From Mesorhizobium sp. Pch-S (GTDB lineage: Bacteria; Pseudomonadota; Alphaproteobacteria; Rhizobiales; Rhizobiaceae): DNA of 64,000 nucleotides. Both the position numbers and the translations under genes were made by a program. Positions 1-8,406 of this stretch are shown here, one piece after another. The stretch covers positions 2,671,501 to 2,735,500 of the forward strand of contig NZ_CP029562.1 of NCBI RefSeq assembly GCF_004136315.1, given 5' to 3'. Within the stretch, counting starts at the first letter, position 1. The number at the start of each line of letters is the position of its first letter. The notes beneath the pieces are model-generated. The model was not told where the DNA came from and ran no database searches. It saw only the letters and a list, made by a program, of their open reading frames with translations.

Positions 1-112
1 GCGGTTCCTCCCAGCGACCGACAAGCCGGTCATAGCCGTCCAGCCGCTCGGTGGCCATGATGAAGGCCAGATCGTCGGCACTGCCGCGAACGAGGTGAAA
101 AGTCGTGCTCAT
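1..112 (-). CDS. GNAT-type acetyltransferase, N-terminal part only
   Basis: The first 37 codons of a minus-strand gene are visible and the rest runs off the left edge of the window. The readable start is MSTTFHLVRGSADDLAFIMA, followed by a TERLDGY-like stretch and VGRW. This resembles the first beta-strand and helix of small GNAT N-acetyltransferases, which move an acetyl group from acetyl-CoA to an amine, but the acetyl-CoA-binding motif lies outside the window. The ATG at 112 is preceded by a poor ribosome-binding site. The family call rests on N-terminal resemblance only, so the substrate is unknown. Confidence 0.5.
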   Translation of the reverse strand, partial: MSTTFHLVRGSADDLAFIMATERLDGYDRLVGRWEEP

Positions 113-225
113 GGGCGTTTCCGTCAGATGGCCCGCTCTATCTCTTTCGTGTGGCACGATCTTGTCGGAGAGGTCTGCGATCTCTGCGTCGCCAAAGTTC
201 GGTTCCCACTTGGCTACAAAATGCT

Positions 226-681
226 TTAGCCGCCAAAGCGCGGTGCCAGTTCTTCGATCCGCTCGATCAGGGCCTGGAGCTCCTCGACGATGCGCTGGTG
301 CAATTGTACGGCGAGGTCGGGATATTCCTCGAGAATGCGCCGGAACATCTTGCGGTTGAGGCGCAGAACCTGCGAATCGATGGCCGCGGAAGCGCTGGTC
401 AGGCGTTTGGTATCGGCGATCAACGCCAGCTCACCCAGGATTGCGCCGGGTCCGGCGGTGCTGATGACGACATGATTGCTGTCGGCTTCGCGGTAAAGAG
501 CGATGCGGCCGCTGATCACGACATAGGCCGAGTCGGCCTCATCCTCTTCGCGGTAGAGCTTCCTGTCCGCCGGCAGCGTGGTGGTCTCGGCGCCGAAGGC
601 GAGCAGGCGCAACTGTTCCGGCGTGAAGCCCTCGAAGAGCCTCACGGCGGACAGGATGCGGATGTCGTCATCCAGCGCCAT
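226..681 (-). CDS. cyclic nucleotide-binding domain protein (no DNA-binding domain)
   Basis: A 151-residue protein made almost entirely of one CAP_ED/cNMP-binding fold, about residues 10-130. The phosphate-binding cassette is recognisable as GPGAILGELALIAD followed by KRLTSASA, close to the family's G-E-L-A-L and R-x-x-A pattern. The C-terminal 25 residues form an amphipathic helix rich in Glu and Ile, and there is no winged helix. It is therefore not a Crp/Fnr transcription factor but a stand-alone sensor or regulatory subunit of the short type common in Rhizobiales. It lies 113 bases behind the acetyltransferase start on the same strand and could be co-transcribed with it. The ligand (cAMP, cGMP or other) cannot be read from sequence. 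Confidence 0.8.
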   Translation of the reverse strand: MALDDDIRILSAVRLFEGFTPEQLRLLAFGAETTTLPADRKLYREEDEADSAYVVISGRIALYREADSNHVVISTAGPGAILGELALIADTKRLTSASAAIDSQVLRLNRKMFRRILEEYPDLAVQLHQRIVEELQALIERIEELAPRFGG

Positions 682-858
682 CAGTTATGTCCCCGGACCG
701 ACAGGTCGTTCCCTCCGTTGTGCGACCCCACCCAAATCGCCATCCGGCCAACTACACTTAATTGACCAATAATATAGAGCCTTTAACAGAATCTGTTCGG
801 ACAGGGGAGCGGTTCGAGAAAAGGCGGCTTGCCGGATGCTCACAAGGAAACGGCCGGG

Positions 859-877
859 AAAATCCCGACCGTCGGGA
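859..877 (-). terminator. probable rho-independent terminator of the CenR-like gene
   Basis: Read on the minus strand, about 45 bases beyond the regulator's stop codon, the sequence forms TCCCGA-CGG-TCGGGA followed at once by TTTTCCC. The stem is short but perfect and is followed by four U residues. It is the only such structure in the 239-base gap between the regulator and the cyclic-nucleotide-binding gene. Confidence 0.45.
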
Positions 878-920
878 AACAGACGCTTCAGCCCCGCTTT
901 CGGCAAGGCGATGGGGTCGT

Positions 921-1604
921 TCAGGGAACCAGCTTGTAGCCACCGCTTTCGGTGACAAGGATCGCCGCATTCGACGGATCGTGTTCGATCTTCTGGCGCA
1001 GGCGGTAGACGTGGGTTTCCAGCGTGTGGGTGGTGACGCCCGAATTGTACCCCCAGACCTCTTCCAGCAGCACATCGCGCGTTACGACCTTCTGCTCGGC
1101 ACGATAGAGGTACTTGATGATGGAGGCCTCCTTTTCGGTGAGCCTCACCTTGCCGCCGCGCTGGTCGATCAGAAGCTTCTGGCTTGGCTTGAAAGTGTAA
1201 GGGCCGACCGTGAAGGTGGCATCCTCGCTTTGCTCGTGCTGGCGCAGCTGCGCGCGGATGCGCGCAAGCAGAACCGCAAAGCGGAACGGTTTGGTGACGT
1301 AGTCGTTTGCGCCGGCTTCCAGGCCGAGGATCGTGTCGGAATCCGTATCATGTCCCGTCAGCATGATGATCGGCGCCTTGTAGCCACCCTTGCGCAGGAT
1401 CTTCACCGCCTCGCGGCCGTCCATGTCCGGCAGGCCGACGTCCATGATCAAAAGGTCGATCATACCGCTCCGCGCTGTCGCGACGCCTTTTGCTGCACTG
1501 GTTTCCTGCAGGACGTCGAATTCCTCATAAAGCGACAATTGCTCTGCCAGCGTGGTGCGGAGGTCTTCGTCGTCGTCGACAACAAGGATGGTGCGTGAAG
1601 TCAT
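921..1604 (-). CDS. cenR: OmpR-family response regulator, CenR-like
   Basis: A 227-residue two-domain response regulator. The receiver (residues 5-118) has the acidic pocket D10-D12, phospho-acceptor D55 in LLIMDVGLPD, switch T83 in MLTGHD and K105 in YVTKPF. A winged-helix Trans_reg_C domain follows from about 133, containing VWGYNSGVTTHTLETHVYRL and ending TESGGYKLVP. The central stretch GLEAGANDYVTKPFRFAVLL and this C-terminus fit my memory of CenR, the regulator of envelope integrity in Caulobacter and Rhizobiales; this is from memory, not a search. It is divergent from an L,D-transpeptidase gene 107 bases away, which suits an envelope role. No kinase gene is adjacent, consistent with CenR, whose kinase CenK is usually encoded elsewhere. 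Confidence 0.75.
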   Translation of the reverse strand: MTSRTILVVDDDEDLRTTLAEQLSLYEEFDVLQETSAAKGVATARSGMIDLLIMDVGLPDMDGREAVKILRKGGYKAPIIMLTGHDTDSDTILGLEAGANDYVTKPFRFAVLLARIRAQLRQHEQSEDATFTVGPYTFKPSQKLLIDQRGGKVRLTEKEASIIKYLYRAEQKVVTRDVLLEEVWGYNSGVTTHTLETHVYRLRQKIEHDPSNAAILVTESGGYKLVP

Positions 1605-1711
1605 GGATCAATCCGTTGTTTCAAAATTACAAAATGATAGGTGTGTCGTCGACCGGCATCCGTGTATGCGGATATTGTCGCCTTAAACAGCCGATCACGG
1701 TGATTTGTTCC

Positions 1712-2296
1712 ATGACGCCATCATATCCGAAAAACCGTGTGCGCAATGGGGCAGGACGATCCTTGCGCACAGGTCTTCGGACCCTGGTCGTTCGGGCTCG
1801 GCCGGGGGACGGTACCAAGGGGCTTTTGCAGGCGGGAAGGCTCGTGTTTTCCTGCGCACTCGGCAGAGGCGGGATTTCATCGAACAAGCGCGAAGGCGAT
1901 GGCGCGACGCCCCTTGCGGCGATGCGCATTCTCTCGGGGTACTTCCGCAACGACCAGTTTTCCGGCGGGCGGCGTACGCGGCTTGCGATGGCACCGATTG
2001 CTCCGGATCTCGGCTGGTGCGAGGTTCCCGATGACCGCAACTACAACCGGCCCGTCAGGATTCCCTACGGCGCCAGCCACGAGCGCATGAAGCGGGACGA
2101 CCGGCTCTACGATGCTTGCCTGGTGCTCGACTGGAATATCGCACCGCGCCGCCGCGGGCGCGGCAGCGCGATTTTCTTCCATCTCGCACGGCCTGGTTTC
2201 ACGCCGACACAGGGTTGTGTGGCCGTGACTGCGCGGACCATGTCACGGCTGCTGCCGCTGCTCTCAGACCGGACCGTGGTGAAGGTGGTACGCTGA
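1712..2296 (+). CDS. L,D-transpeptidase (YkuD-like) domain protein
   Basis: A 194-residue protein with a YkuD/ErfK catalytic core at its C-terminus. The conserved His is H157 in FHLARPGF and the nucleophile is C169 in TPTQGCVAVT, a variant of the family's S/T-x-G-C motif. Such enzymes make 3-3 cross-links in peptidoglycan or attach proteins to it. The N-terminal half (LVVRARPG, then GLLQAGRLVFSCALGRGG) matches compact alphaproteobacterial members lacking a peptidoglycan-binding domain. No clear signal peptide is visible. The start is uncertain: ATG at 1712 is chosen, and ATG at 1634 and GTG at 1738 are alternatives, none with a good ribosome-binding site. It is divergent from the CenR-like regulator gene. 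Confidence 0.75.
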   Translation: MTPSYPKNRVRNGAGRSLRTGLRTLVVRARPGDGTKGLLQAGRLVFSCALGRGGISSNKREGDGATPLAAMRILSGYFRNDQFSGGRRTRLAMAPIAPDLGWCEVPDDRNYNRPVRIPYGASHERMKRDDRLYDACLVLDWNIAPRRRGRGSAIFFHLARPGFTPTQGCVAVTARTMSRLLPLLSDRTVVKVVR

Positions 2297-2339
2297 GCGA
2301 TCGCTCCTGGGTTCAGCGCCATTCCGGGAACAAGGAACT

Positions 2340-2379
2340 GGAGCGTTTCGACGTTTCCGCAAAAACGGAAACGCCCTAG
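2340..2379. repeat. dispersed rhizobial palindromic repeat, short form
   Basis: A hairpin with arms GCGTTTC (2343-2349) and GAAACGC (2368-2374), closed by CTAG at the right end. It is the same unit as the right half of the longer repeat at 3706-3812 and the inverted copy at 38228. It lies between two convergent genes, and its terminal CTA supplies the TAG stop codon (2376-2378) of the minus-strand gene. Confidence 0.75.
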
Positions 2380-2624
2380 CGACGCCTCTGATGGTGCGGC
2401 GCCTGCCAGCCGAGATCGAGCAGACCAAGGCGCTGCGGGGCTTCGGTGACGGTACGGGCGACATCTTCCCGACGCAGCCCGACGTCACGCAGGTAGGCGT
2501 CCGAAAGCGCTTCGGCGTTCTGCAGCGGCAGCGATGCGGCGATACGAGCCTGGCGCAACCAATCCAGCACGGGCTGGATGCGGCTCGGCCGCAGCGGCCG
2601 GGATTTCATGACAATGGCGGACAT
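2376..2624 (-). CDS. small DUF1127-like protein
   Basis: An 82-residue basic protein. The middle reads AEALSDAYLRDVGLRREDVA, matching the DUF1127 pattern (L-S-D-x-x-L-R-D-I-G-L-x-R-x-D-I) of very small alphaproteobacterial proteins. Members studied elsewhere have been linked to RNA-related and stress phenotypes, but that cannot be transferred here with confidence. The start ATG at 2624 is preceded by GAAAGAA. The gene is divergent from the LysR regulator that follows. Its stop codon and last codons fall inside a palindromic repeat, so the His/Arg-rich tail (HHQRRR) may be a by-product of repeat insertion. Confidence 0.6.
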   Translation of the reverse strand: MSAIVMKSRPLRPSRIQPVLDWLRQARIAASLPLQNAEALSDAYLRDVGLRREDVARTVTEAPQRLGLLDLGWQAPHHQRRR

Positions 2625-2758
2625 GACCAGATTCTTTCAAAACAGCGAAGCTTAAGCTCTGCTTGGCAATTTTCGACTGATCCCAGTATCCCGCATTGAA
2701 ACGCAAGGGGGAAACGAGTAGTTCTTGGCGGATCATCAAGGGGCGCTTGAAGATAACC

Positions 2759-3709
2759 ATGTCCCGCCTGCTGCCTGGAACCCGTGCCTTGCGGACGCTG
2801 GAGGCTGCCGGCCGGCATCTCAATTTCACCCGCGCAGCCGACGAACTCGGGCTGACGCCGGCGGCGGTCAGCTACCAGATCAAGGAAATCGAGGATCAGC
2901 TCGGCCTGATCCTGTTCACGCGCACGAGCCGCAGCATTCGCCTGACCGAAGCCGGGCTCGCGCTGGTGGATGCGTCGGCGGATGCGCTCGAAACACTGAA
3001 TCGCGCGGTGACCAAGGCAAAAAAACTTTCCCGCGGGGCGGCACAGTTGAAGGTCACCGCCAGCGCCGAATTCGCCACACGCTGGTTGCTGCGCCGTGTC
3101 GATGGCTTCCGCAAACTGTATCCCGATATCGATCTGCGTTTCGACATCACCTATGACGTCCGGGATTTCGACCGGGATGACGTCGACATCGGCGTTCGCT
3201 TCGGAACCGGCAAATACCCGGGGCTTCGTGCCGAGCGGCTGTTCGAAAACGTCATCATTCCGGTCTGCAGTCCCGAATTGCTGCGCCAGGGGCCGCCGCT
3301 CAACGAACCGCGCGACCTGCTCAAGCACACGCTGGTTCATATCGAGTGGGTACGCCAGGGCATCGTCTGGCCGAACTGGCGCATGTGGATGGCCGCGGCC
3401 GGGGTCGAGGACTTCGATGACAGCCGCACCGTGGTGATGACGACCTCGACCGATGCCATTGCCGCAGCGGCCGGCGGCAATGTCGTGGCGCTGGCCGATT
3501 TCGCCATGGTCGCCAACGATCTGTCGGAGGGCCGCCTGGTGCGGCCGTTCGAACTCGGCATCAAGGTGCCGCCGGAATTCGCCTATTTCCTGGTCTATCC
3601 GGAGGCTTCGGCGCAGGATGCGCGGATCATCGCCTTCAAGGACTGGATCCTGGCGGAAGCGCATGCGCCGCTGGTCGACGCTGCGCCACGGCCATGGGAT
3701 GATTTCTAG
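2759..3709 (+). CDS. LysR-family regulator, GcvA-like
   Basis: A 316-residue LysR-type transcription factor. The N-terminal HTH (about residues 8-67) reads LRTLEAAGRHLNFTRAADEL, then LTPAAVSYQIKEIEDQLG. The phrase TPAAVSYQI and the LFTRTSRSIRLTEAG segment are typical of the GcvA clade. A periplasmic-binding-protein-like effector domain covers about 90-300. GcvA proteins control glycine cleavage or other amino-acid genes, but this copy stands alone between a DUF1127-like gene and a convergent methyltransferase, so its target is unknown. The ATG at 2759 aligns with the usual family start. The TAG stop (3707-3709) is provided by the first bases of a palindromic repeat. Confidence 0.85.
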   Translation: MSRLLPGTRALRTLEAAGRHLNFTRAADELGLTPAAVSYQIKEIEDQLGLILFTRTSRSIRLTEAGLALVDASADALETLNRAVTKAKKLSRGAAQLKVTASAEFATRWLLRRVDGFRKLYPDIDLRFDITYDVRDFDRDDVDIGVRFGTGKYPGLRAERLFENVIIPVCSPELLRQGPPLNEPRDLLKHTLVHIEWVRQGIVWPNWRMWMAAAGVEDFDDSRTVVMTTSTDAIAAAAGGNVVALADFAMVANDLSEGRLVRPFELGIKVPPEFAYFLVYPEASAQDARIIAFKDWILAEAHAPLVDAAPRPWDDF

Positions 3710-3812
3710 AGCAATTCCAGGAAAAGCGTGCAACGGTTTTCCGCCCGGAATTGCGTAAAAACAAAGAGCTAGAGCGTTTCCACGTTTCCGCTAAAAACGG
3801 AAACGCTCTAGC
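3706..3812. repeat. dispersed rhizobial palindromic repeat, full-length
   Basis: A 107-base intergenic element of two hairpins. The first has arms GCAATTCC (3711-3718) and GGAATTGC (3747-3754) with an inner GGAAAA/TTTTCC pair. The second has perfect 11-base arms AGAGCGTTTCC (3771-3781) and GGAAACGCTCT (3799-3809). Both ends carry CTAG. I recognise this as a common intergenic repeat of Mesorhizobium-type genomes (from memory). It fills the gap between two convergent genes and may end transcription from both sides. Confidence 0.85.
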
Positions 3813-3826
3813 GGGCTGCTGGCCGG

Positions 3827-4480
3827 TCAAGCGAAGCGCCAGACGGTGGTGCGCTTGATCTCGGCATCCTCCAATGCGCGCGTGACCGGCACTTCATAGG
3901 TCGCCAGCCGTTCAAGGCCGGTCCTGGGCAGATAGGCGCGGCCGGGATCGCCGATGAGGATATCGGTCCCACGAGCCTTCAGCGTGGAGAACCACGGCAG
4001 CAATCGGTCGGCAAAGGGCTTTTCGTAGAAGACGTCGCCGGCAAGCACCACGTCCCAGCCGCTGTCGATGCCGACCTGATCCTGGCTGTTGAAGCCAATC
4101 GTCACGCCGTTGGCCACGGCATTGAGACGGATCGCTGTCTCGCAGAACGGGTCGATATCGGCTGCTTCGGCCGATGCCGCACCGGCTTTCATCGCCGCGA
4201 TGGCGACGAGGCCCGAGCCCGAAGCAAAATCCAGCACGCGGCGGCCGCTAACGATCTCCGGGTGGTCGAGCACATAGCGCGCCAGACCCTGTCCGCCAGC
4301 CCAGGCGAATGCCCAGAAGGGTGGCGGCAGGCCGATCTCGGCCAGTTCTTCCTCGGTACGTCGCCACAGATCATGTGCCTCGTCGGCAAGGCGCAGCGTG
4401 ATTTCGCGCACATGCGGCGGCGCCATCGGCGCGGTGTTATCGAGGATGAAGCGCTCGGCGGTTTGCGGTGTCAGCGTCAC
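3827..4480 (-). CDS. class I SAM-dependent protein methyltransferase (COG3897-like)
   Basis: A 217-residue Rossmann methyltransferase. Motif I is VLDFASGSGL (residues 82-91), and just before it is PPPFWAFAWAGGQGLARY, a hallmark of the COG3897 group that includes the mitochondrial ETF-beta lysine methyltransferase. Annotations such as 'nicotinamide N-methylase' for this group are historical; a protein-lysine substrate is more likely, by analogy. The GTG start at 4480 overlaps the EVE gene's TGA as GTGA, implying translational coupling. A longer reading from 4522 would run into the upstream coding region. It is the last gene of the tsaD-gpsA-YciI-EVE operon. Confidence 0.75.
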   Translation of the reverse strand: MTLTPQTAERFILDNTAPMAPPHVREITLRLADEAHDLWRRTEEELAEIGLPPPFWAFAWAGGQGLARYVLDHPEIVSGRRVLDFASGSGLVAIAAMKAGAASAEAADIDPFCETAIRLNAVANGVTIGFNSQDQVGIDSGWDVVLAGDVFYEKPFADRLLPWFSTLKARGTDILIGDPGRAYLPRTGLERLATYEVPVTRALEDAEIKRTTVWRFA

Positions 4481-4902
4481 GGCGCGGGGTTGAGACCGCC
4501 CATGCGACAGACTTCCTTCCATTCCTCAGGCGTCACCGGCTGCACCGACAGGCGACCGAGCCTGACCAGTGCCATTTCCGAAAGCTTCGGATTGTTCTTG
4601 ATGTCGGCCAGCGTCGGCGGCGTCGGCACATCGCGAACCGCGCGGATGTCGACGCACTCCCAGCGCGGATCGTCGGTCGTCGTGTCGTGGTGTGCCAGAG
4701 CGCAGACCTCGGCGATGCCGACGATGTTGAGCCCCTCGTTGGAGTGGTAGAAGAAACCGAGATCGCCGACCTGCATCGCCTTCATGTTGTTGCGGGCGGC
4801 ATAGTTGCGAACGCCGTCCCATTGCGTGCCGGCCTTGCCTTTCTCCTTCAGCATGTCGAAAGAGAATTTGAACGGTTCGGATTTGAAGAGCCAATAGTTC
4901 AT
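4477..4902 (-). CDS. EVE domain protein
   Basis: A 141-residue single-domain protein beginning MNYWLFKSEP, the standard opening of bacterial EVE proteins, with WDGVRNYAARNNMKAMQVGD and FFYHSNEG in the middle. EVE domains belong to the PUA-like fold and bind modified bases in RNA or DNA; the cellular target here is not known. The start at 4902 has an AGAGGGA ribosome-binding site. The gene sits 40 bases behind the YciI-like gene and overlaps the methyltransferase start. The shared operon with tsaD (tRNA t6A synthesis) is compatible with a nucleic-acid-modification role, but that is inference. Confidence 0.85.
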   Translation of the reverse strand: MNYWLFKSEPFKFSFDMLKEKGKAGTQWDGVRNYAARNNMKAMQVGDLGFFYHSNEGLNIVGIAEVCALAHHDTTTDDPRWECVDIRAVRDVPTPPTLADIKNNPKLSEMALVRLGRLSVQPVTPEEWKEVCRMGGLNPAP

Positions 4903-4942
4903 CGTGGTCCCTCTGGTGCCTGGAAATAAGGTTTCCGCCGTC

Positions 4943-5239
4943 TCAGGCTTCGGCCGGCTTGTTGAACACCCAATTCCACGGCTTGACGTCGACGCTCTCG
5001 AAGAGACCCGCCTTGGCGTAGGGGTCGGCTGTGGCCAGCGCCTCGGCAGCGGCAAGGTCGATGGCTTCGATGACGACAAGGCTGCCATTCGGCTTGCCGT
5101 CGGCGTCGAGGAAGGGGCCGGCAAAGGCAAGCTTCTTGTCGGCGTTCAGTCCGTTGAGGAAGTTGACGTGATCAGGGCGCGCGTCGAGGCGCACCTGGAG
5201 GTGACCGGGTTTGTCCTTGCAGATCAGCGCAAACAGCAT
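4943..5239 (-). CDS. YciI family protein
   Basis: A 98-residue YciI-like protein: MLFALICKDKPGHLQVRLDA at the start, RPDHVNFLNGL with the conserved His, GPFLDADGKPNGSLVVIEA in the middle, and a Trp-rich end. The fold is a ferredoxin-like alpha/beta barrel related to muconolactone isomerase and EthD; no definite reaction is established for this branch. It follows gpsA by 24 bases and precedes the EVE gene by 40 bases in the same operon. Confidence 0.85.
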   Translation of the reverse strand: MLFALICKDKPGHLQVRLDARPDHVNFLNGLNADKKLAFAGPFLDADGKPNGSLVVIEAIDLAAAEALATADPYAKAGLFESVDVKPWNWVFNKPAEA

Positions 5240-5263
5240 CGTGCGTCCTCAATCGATTTCGGT

Positions 5264-6262
5264 TTAGTCGGTTTCCGTTTTCAGTGGCCGGGTCATCAGC
5301 ATGGAAACGGCTTCGCCGATGCTGATGGCGCCTTCCAGAATGGCAGCGACGGCGGAGATGATTGGAGCGTCGATGCCTTGTTCGGCGGCAAGGCGGGCTG
5401 CGATCGCTGCCGTCGGCACCCCTTCGGCCAAAGGGCGGCCGGCGAGCGTTTCGCCGCGTCCCAGCGCGAGACCATAGGCAAAATTGCGCGACTGCGCCGA
5501 TGAACAGGTCAGCATGAGATCGCCAAGGCCGGAAAGCCCCATCAACGTCTCCGGCTTGGCACCGAACGCGATGCCGATGCGGCGCAGCTCGACAAAGCCG
5601 CGCGTCACCATGGCGGCCTGCGCACTGGCGCCGAGACCCGCACCGTTCACGGCGCCCGCTGCGAGTGCGAAAACATTCTTCAACGCACCGCCGATTTCGA
5701 CACCGACAAGATCGTCGCTGGAATAGCAACGCAGGTTGCGCGCCGAAAACAGCGCCGCGAGCTCGGCTGCCAGAACTTCTTCACGTGCCGCCACGACAAC
5801 GGCGGTCGGCAGGCCCTTGGCAACATCCGTGGCGAAGCTCGGTCCGGACAGGGCTGCGATCGGGTTGTCGGGCAGGATCTCGCCGGCAATTTTGGAAAGC
5901 AGCGCGCCGGTGTCGCGTTCGATGCCCTTGGCGCACAAAACCACCGGAATGGCTTTGGCAACGTATGGTCTGGCTTCGGTGAGAACCTGGCGCAGCGACT
6001 GCGCCGGCGTGACGGCGAGGACACAATCGGTTCCGCCAAGCACCTCAGCCAGCGATGAGCTCGCCTCGATACCCTGATCGATGGCGATGCCGGGCAGATA
6101 GCGCGGGTTCTCGCCTCGGCGGATGGCGGACACCATTTCCGCGTTACGTGCCCACAAGGACACCCTGTGGCCGGCGCGCAGCATGGCCTGCGCCAGTGCG
6201 GTGCCCCAGGCTCCGCCGCCCAATACGGCCATGTGGCGGATAGTTGCTTGCCGTTCGCTCAT
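5264..6262 (-). CDS. gpsA: NAD(P)-dependent glycerol-3-phosphate dehydrogenase GpsA
   Basis: A 332-residue cytoplasmic enzyme that reduces dihydroxyacetone phosphate to sn-glycerol 3-phosphate, the backbone for phospholipid synthesis. The nucleotide-binding loop is [10 protein letters not shown] (residues 15-24). Other landmarks are [27 protein letters not shown], the catalytic-lysine segment [13 protein letters not shown], and [13 protein letters not shown] with SRNFAYG for substrate binding. Length and motif order are standard. Its ATG overlaps the end of tsaD by four bases (ATGA), so the two are translationally coupled; YciI, EVE and methyltransferase genes follow closely. Confidence 0.97.
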   Translation of the reverse strand: MSERQATIRHMAVLGGGAWGTALAQAMLRAGHRVSLWARNAEMVSAIRRGENPRYLPGIAIDQGIEASSSLAEVLGGTDCVLAVTPAQSLRQVLTEARPYVAKAIPVVLCAKGIERDTGALLSKIAGEILPDNPIAALSGPSFATDVAKGLPTAVVVAAREEVLAAELAALFSARNLRCYSSDDLVGVEIGGALKNVFALAAGAVNGAGLGASAQAAMVTRGFVELRRIGIAFGAKPETLMGLSGLGDLMLTCSSAQSRNFAYGLALGRGETLAGRPLAEGVPTAAIAARLAAEQGIDAPIISAVAAILEGAISIGEAVSMLMTRPLKTETD

Positions 6263-7347
6263 GCCTTGGCTCCTCGTCTGCCAGAGCCCACCACCGGCGC
6301 CGACACCGCGTCGAGCGGCCAGCGCGAACGCGGCACGAAGTCGAAGGCATCGTCTTCTTCAAGGTTTGCATTCAAACGTTCGATGCCTGCCCAGGCGATC
6401 ATTGCCGCATTGTCGGTGCACAGTTTGAGCGGCGGCGCGACAAAGCGGAAGCCTGCCTTGTGGCAGAGCGTCTCCAGCGTCGCCTTGATCATCCGGTTGG
6501 CTGCAACGCCGCCGGCAACGACAAGGGCAGGCTGCTTTTCGTCTGGAAATTCCGTCTTGAAACGGGCCAATGCCCGCGAAACACGGTCCGCCAGCGCATC
6601 GGAAACGGCTGTCTGGAACGAGGCACAGACGTCGGCGACGTCCTGTTCGGTCAGCGGCGCTATCGCCTGTGCGGCCTGGCGCACAGCAGTCTTCAGCCCG
6701 GAAAAGGAGAAATCGGGCTGAGCCGAACCCTTCATCGGGCGTGGAAAGGCAAAGCGGGTCGGATCGCCCGCCACGGCAGCCTTCTCGACATTGGGACCGC
6801 CGGGATAAGGCAGGCCCAGCATCTTGGCGGTCTTGTCGAAAGCTTCGCCGAGGGCATCATCGATGGTTGTCGCCCAGCGCTGGTAATCGCCGACACCGGC
6901 GACCCGTACGATCTGCGTGTGCCCGCCGGACACCAGGAGCAGCAGGTAAGGAAAGGCCAGGCCGTCGGTCAGGCGGGCGGTCAAGGCATGGCCCTCGAGG
7001 TGATTGATGGCGAGCAGCGGCTTGCCGGCTGCTGCTGCAATGGCCTTTGCGGTCATCAGGCCGACGATCAGGCCGCCGACAAGGCCAGGGCCTGCCGTCG
7101 CTGCGATGGCGTCGATATCACGCAGATCAGTGCCGGAATCGGCAAGGGCCGCTTCGACGATGCCATCCAGGGCCTCGACATGGGCGCGGGCGGCGATCTC
7201 GGGCACGACGCCGCCGAATGCCGCATGCTCGGCGATCTGGCTGAGCACGACATTGGACAGGATTCGCGGCGCGGAAGCGCCATCCAGCGCCACGACGCTG
7301 GCCGCCGTCTCGTCACAGCTCGTCTCTATGCCCAGAACGCGGATCAA
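6259..7347 (-). CDS. tsaD: tRNA N6-adenosine threonylcarbamoyltransferase TsaD
   Basis: A 362-residue ASKHA-fold enzyme that transfers threonylcarbamoyl from TC-AMP to A37 of tRNAs reading ANN codons (t6A), together with TsaB and TsaE. The start [14 protein letters not shown] is diagnostic. The metal-binding histidines are H116 and H120 in NHLEGHAL, and [12 protein letters not shown] and [10 protein letters not shown] follow. It heads a five-gene minus-strand operon and is divergent from hemC, a conserved arrangement in alphaproteobacteria. The 106 bases between the two starts must hold both promoters. Confidence 0.97.
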   Translation of the reverse strand: MIRVLGIETSCDETAASVVALDGASAPRILSNVVLSQIAEHAAFGGVVPEIAARAHVEALDGIVEAALADSGTDLRDIDAIAATAGPGLVGGLIVGLMTAKAIAAAAGKPLLAINHLEGHALTARLTDGLAFPYLLLLVSGGHTQIVRVAGVGDYQRWATTIDDALGEAFDKTAKMLGLPYPGGPNVEKAAVAGDPTRFAFPRPMKGSAQPDFSFSGLKTAVRQAAQAIAPLTEQDVADVCASFQTAVSDALADRVSRALARFKTEFPDEKQPALVVAGGVAANRMIKATLETLCHKAGFRFVAPPLKLCTDNAAMIAWAGIERLNANLEEDDAFDFVPRSRWPLDAVSAPVVGSGRRGAKA

Positions 7348-7453
7348 TTCGCCGCAAACCTCGATGATTGCCGATCAGCGACTTCCCCGTTAGGAGGAAG
7401 GCAGGATATCCGGAGCTCAGGCTCCGAGCCGGGGTTATCACGGACCGCGCTTG

Positions 7454-8380
7454 ATGCAAACAACCTTGAAGATTGGAACCCGAGGCAGCCTTCTGGCGCT
7501 GGCACAGGCGCATGAAACGCGCGACAGGCTGATGGCGGCGCATGGATTGCCTCAAGAGGCGTTCGAAGTTGTCGTCATCTCGACCAGTGGCGACCGTATC
7601 CAGGATCGGCCGCTGTCGGAAGCCGGCGGCAAGGGTCTCTTCACCAAGGAGATCGAAGAGGCACTGCTTGACGGTCGTATCGACATCGCTGTGCACTCGT
7701 CCAAGGACATGCCGACGACGCTGCCGGATGGGCTGGAGCTGTCCGCCTTCCTGCCGCGCGAGGATGCCCGGGAAGCGTTCATCAGCCGGAAAGCGTCTCG
7801 TATCGCCGACCTGCCGACGGGAGCCAAGGTGGGTTCCTCATCGCTCAGGCGCCAGGCCCTGATTCGCCGGATGCGCCCCGATCTTGATGTCGTCCTGTTC
7901 CGGGGCAATGTGCAGACAAGGCTGCGCAAGCTGGACGAGGGTGTCGCTGATGGCACCATTCTCGCTCTGGCCGGACTGAAGCGGCTCGATCTGGAGCATA
8001 TCGCCACCGACGTGATGTCACTGGAAGCGTTTCCGCCCGCGCCGGGCCAGGGTGCCATCTGCATCGAAAGCCGTATCGGCGATGCGGAAACGGGCGTCAT
8101 GCTGGCTGCCATCCACGATGTTCCGACTGGCCAGGCGCTGGCTTGTGAGCGCGCTTTCCTTGCCGCACTGGACGGTTCGTGCCGCACGCCGATTGCCGGC
8201 TACGCGACGGTTGCCGCCGGCCAACTGTCTTTCTCAGGCATGATCCTGACGCCCGACGGCAGCGACGTCCGCGCGGTGGCGCGAAACGGGCTCGGCGTGG
8301 ACGCGGCGGCAATCGGTGCCGAGGCCGGGGCGGATGTGCGGGCGCGCGCCGGCGGGCATTTCTTCGAAGGCTGGAATTGA
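7454..8380 (+). CDS. hemC: porphobilinogen deaminase (hydroxymethylbilane synthase) HemC
   Basis: A 308-residue enzyme that polymerises four porphobilinogen units into hydroxymethylbilane. Landmarks in order: [13 protein letters not shown] near the N-terminus, [21 protein letters not shown], the [11 protein letters not shown] stretch, and the dipyrromethane cofactor cysteine C243 in [13 protein letters not shown]. The start is taken as ATG 7454; an in-frame TTG lies just before it. It opens the plus-strand cluster hemC-hemD-mitofilin-hemY. Confidence 0.97.
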   Translation: MQTTLKIGTRGSLLALAQAHETRDRLMAAHGLPQEAFEVVVISTSGDRIQDRPLSEAGGKGLFTKEIEEALLDGRIDIAVHSSKDMPTTLPDGLELSAFLPREDAREAFISRKASRIADLPTGAKVGSSSLRRQALIRRMRPDLDVVLFRGNVQTRLRKLDEGVADGTILALAGLKRLDLEHIATDVMSLEAFPPAPGQGAICIESRIGDAETGVMLAAIHDVPTGQALACERAFLAALDGSCRTPIAGYATVAAGQLSFSGMILTPDGSDVRAVARNGLGVDAAAIGAEAGADVRARAGGHFFEGWN

Positions 8381-8406
8381 TGGCTGTCGAGGCGGAGCGG
8401 CATTGA

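Noticed and set aside
685..906. A 73-codon minus-strand open frame between the CenR-like and cyclic-nucleotide-binding genes
   Set aside because: No family resemblance, weak start, Arg/Pro/Phe composition of random frame, and it overlaps the probable terminator at 859-877.
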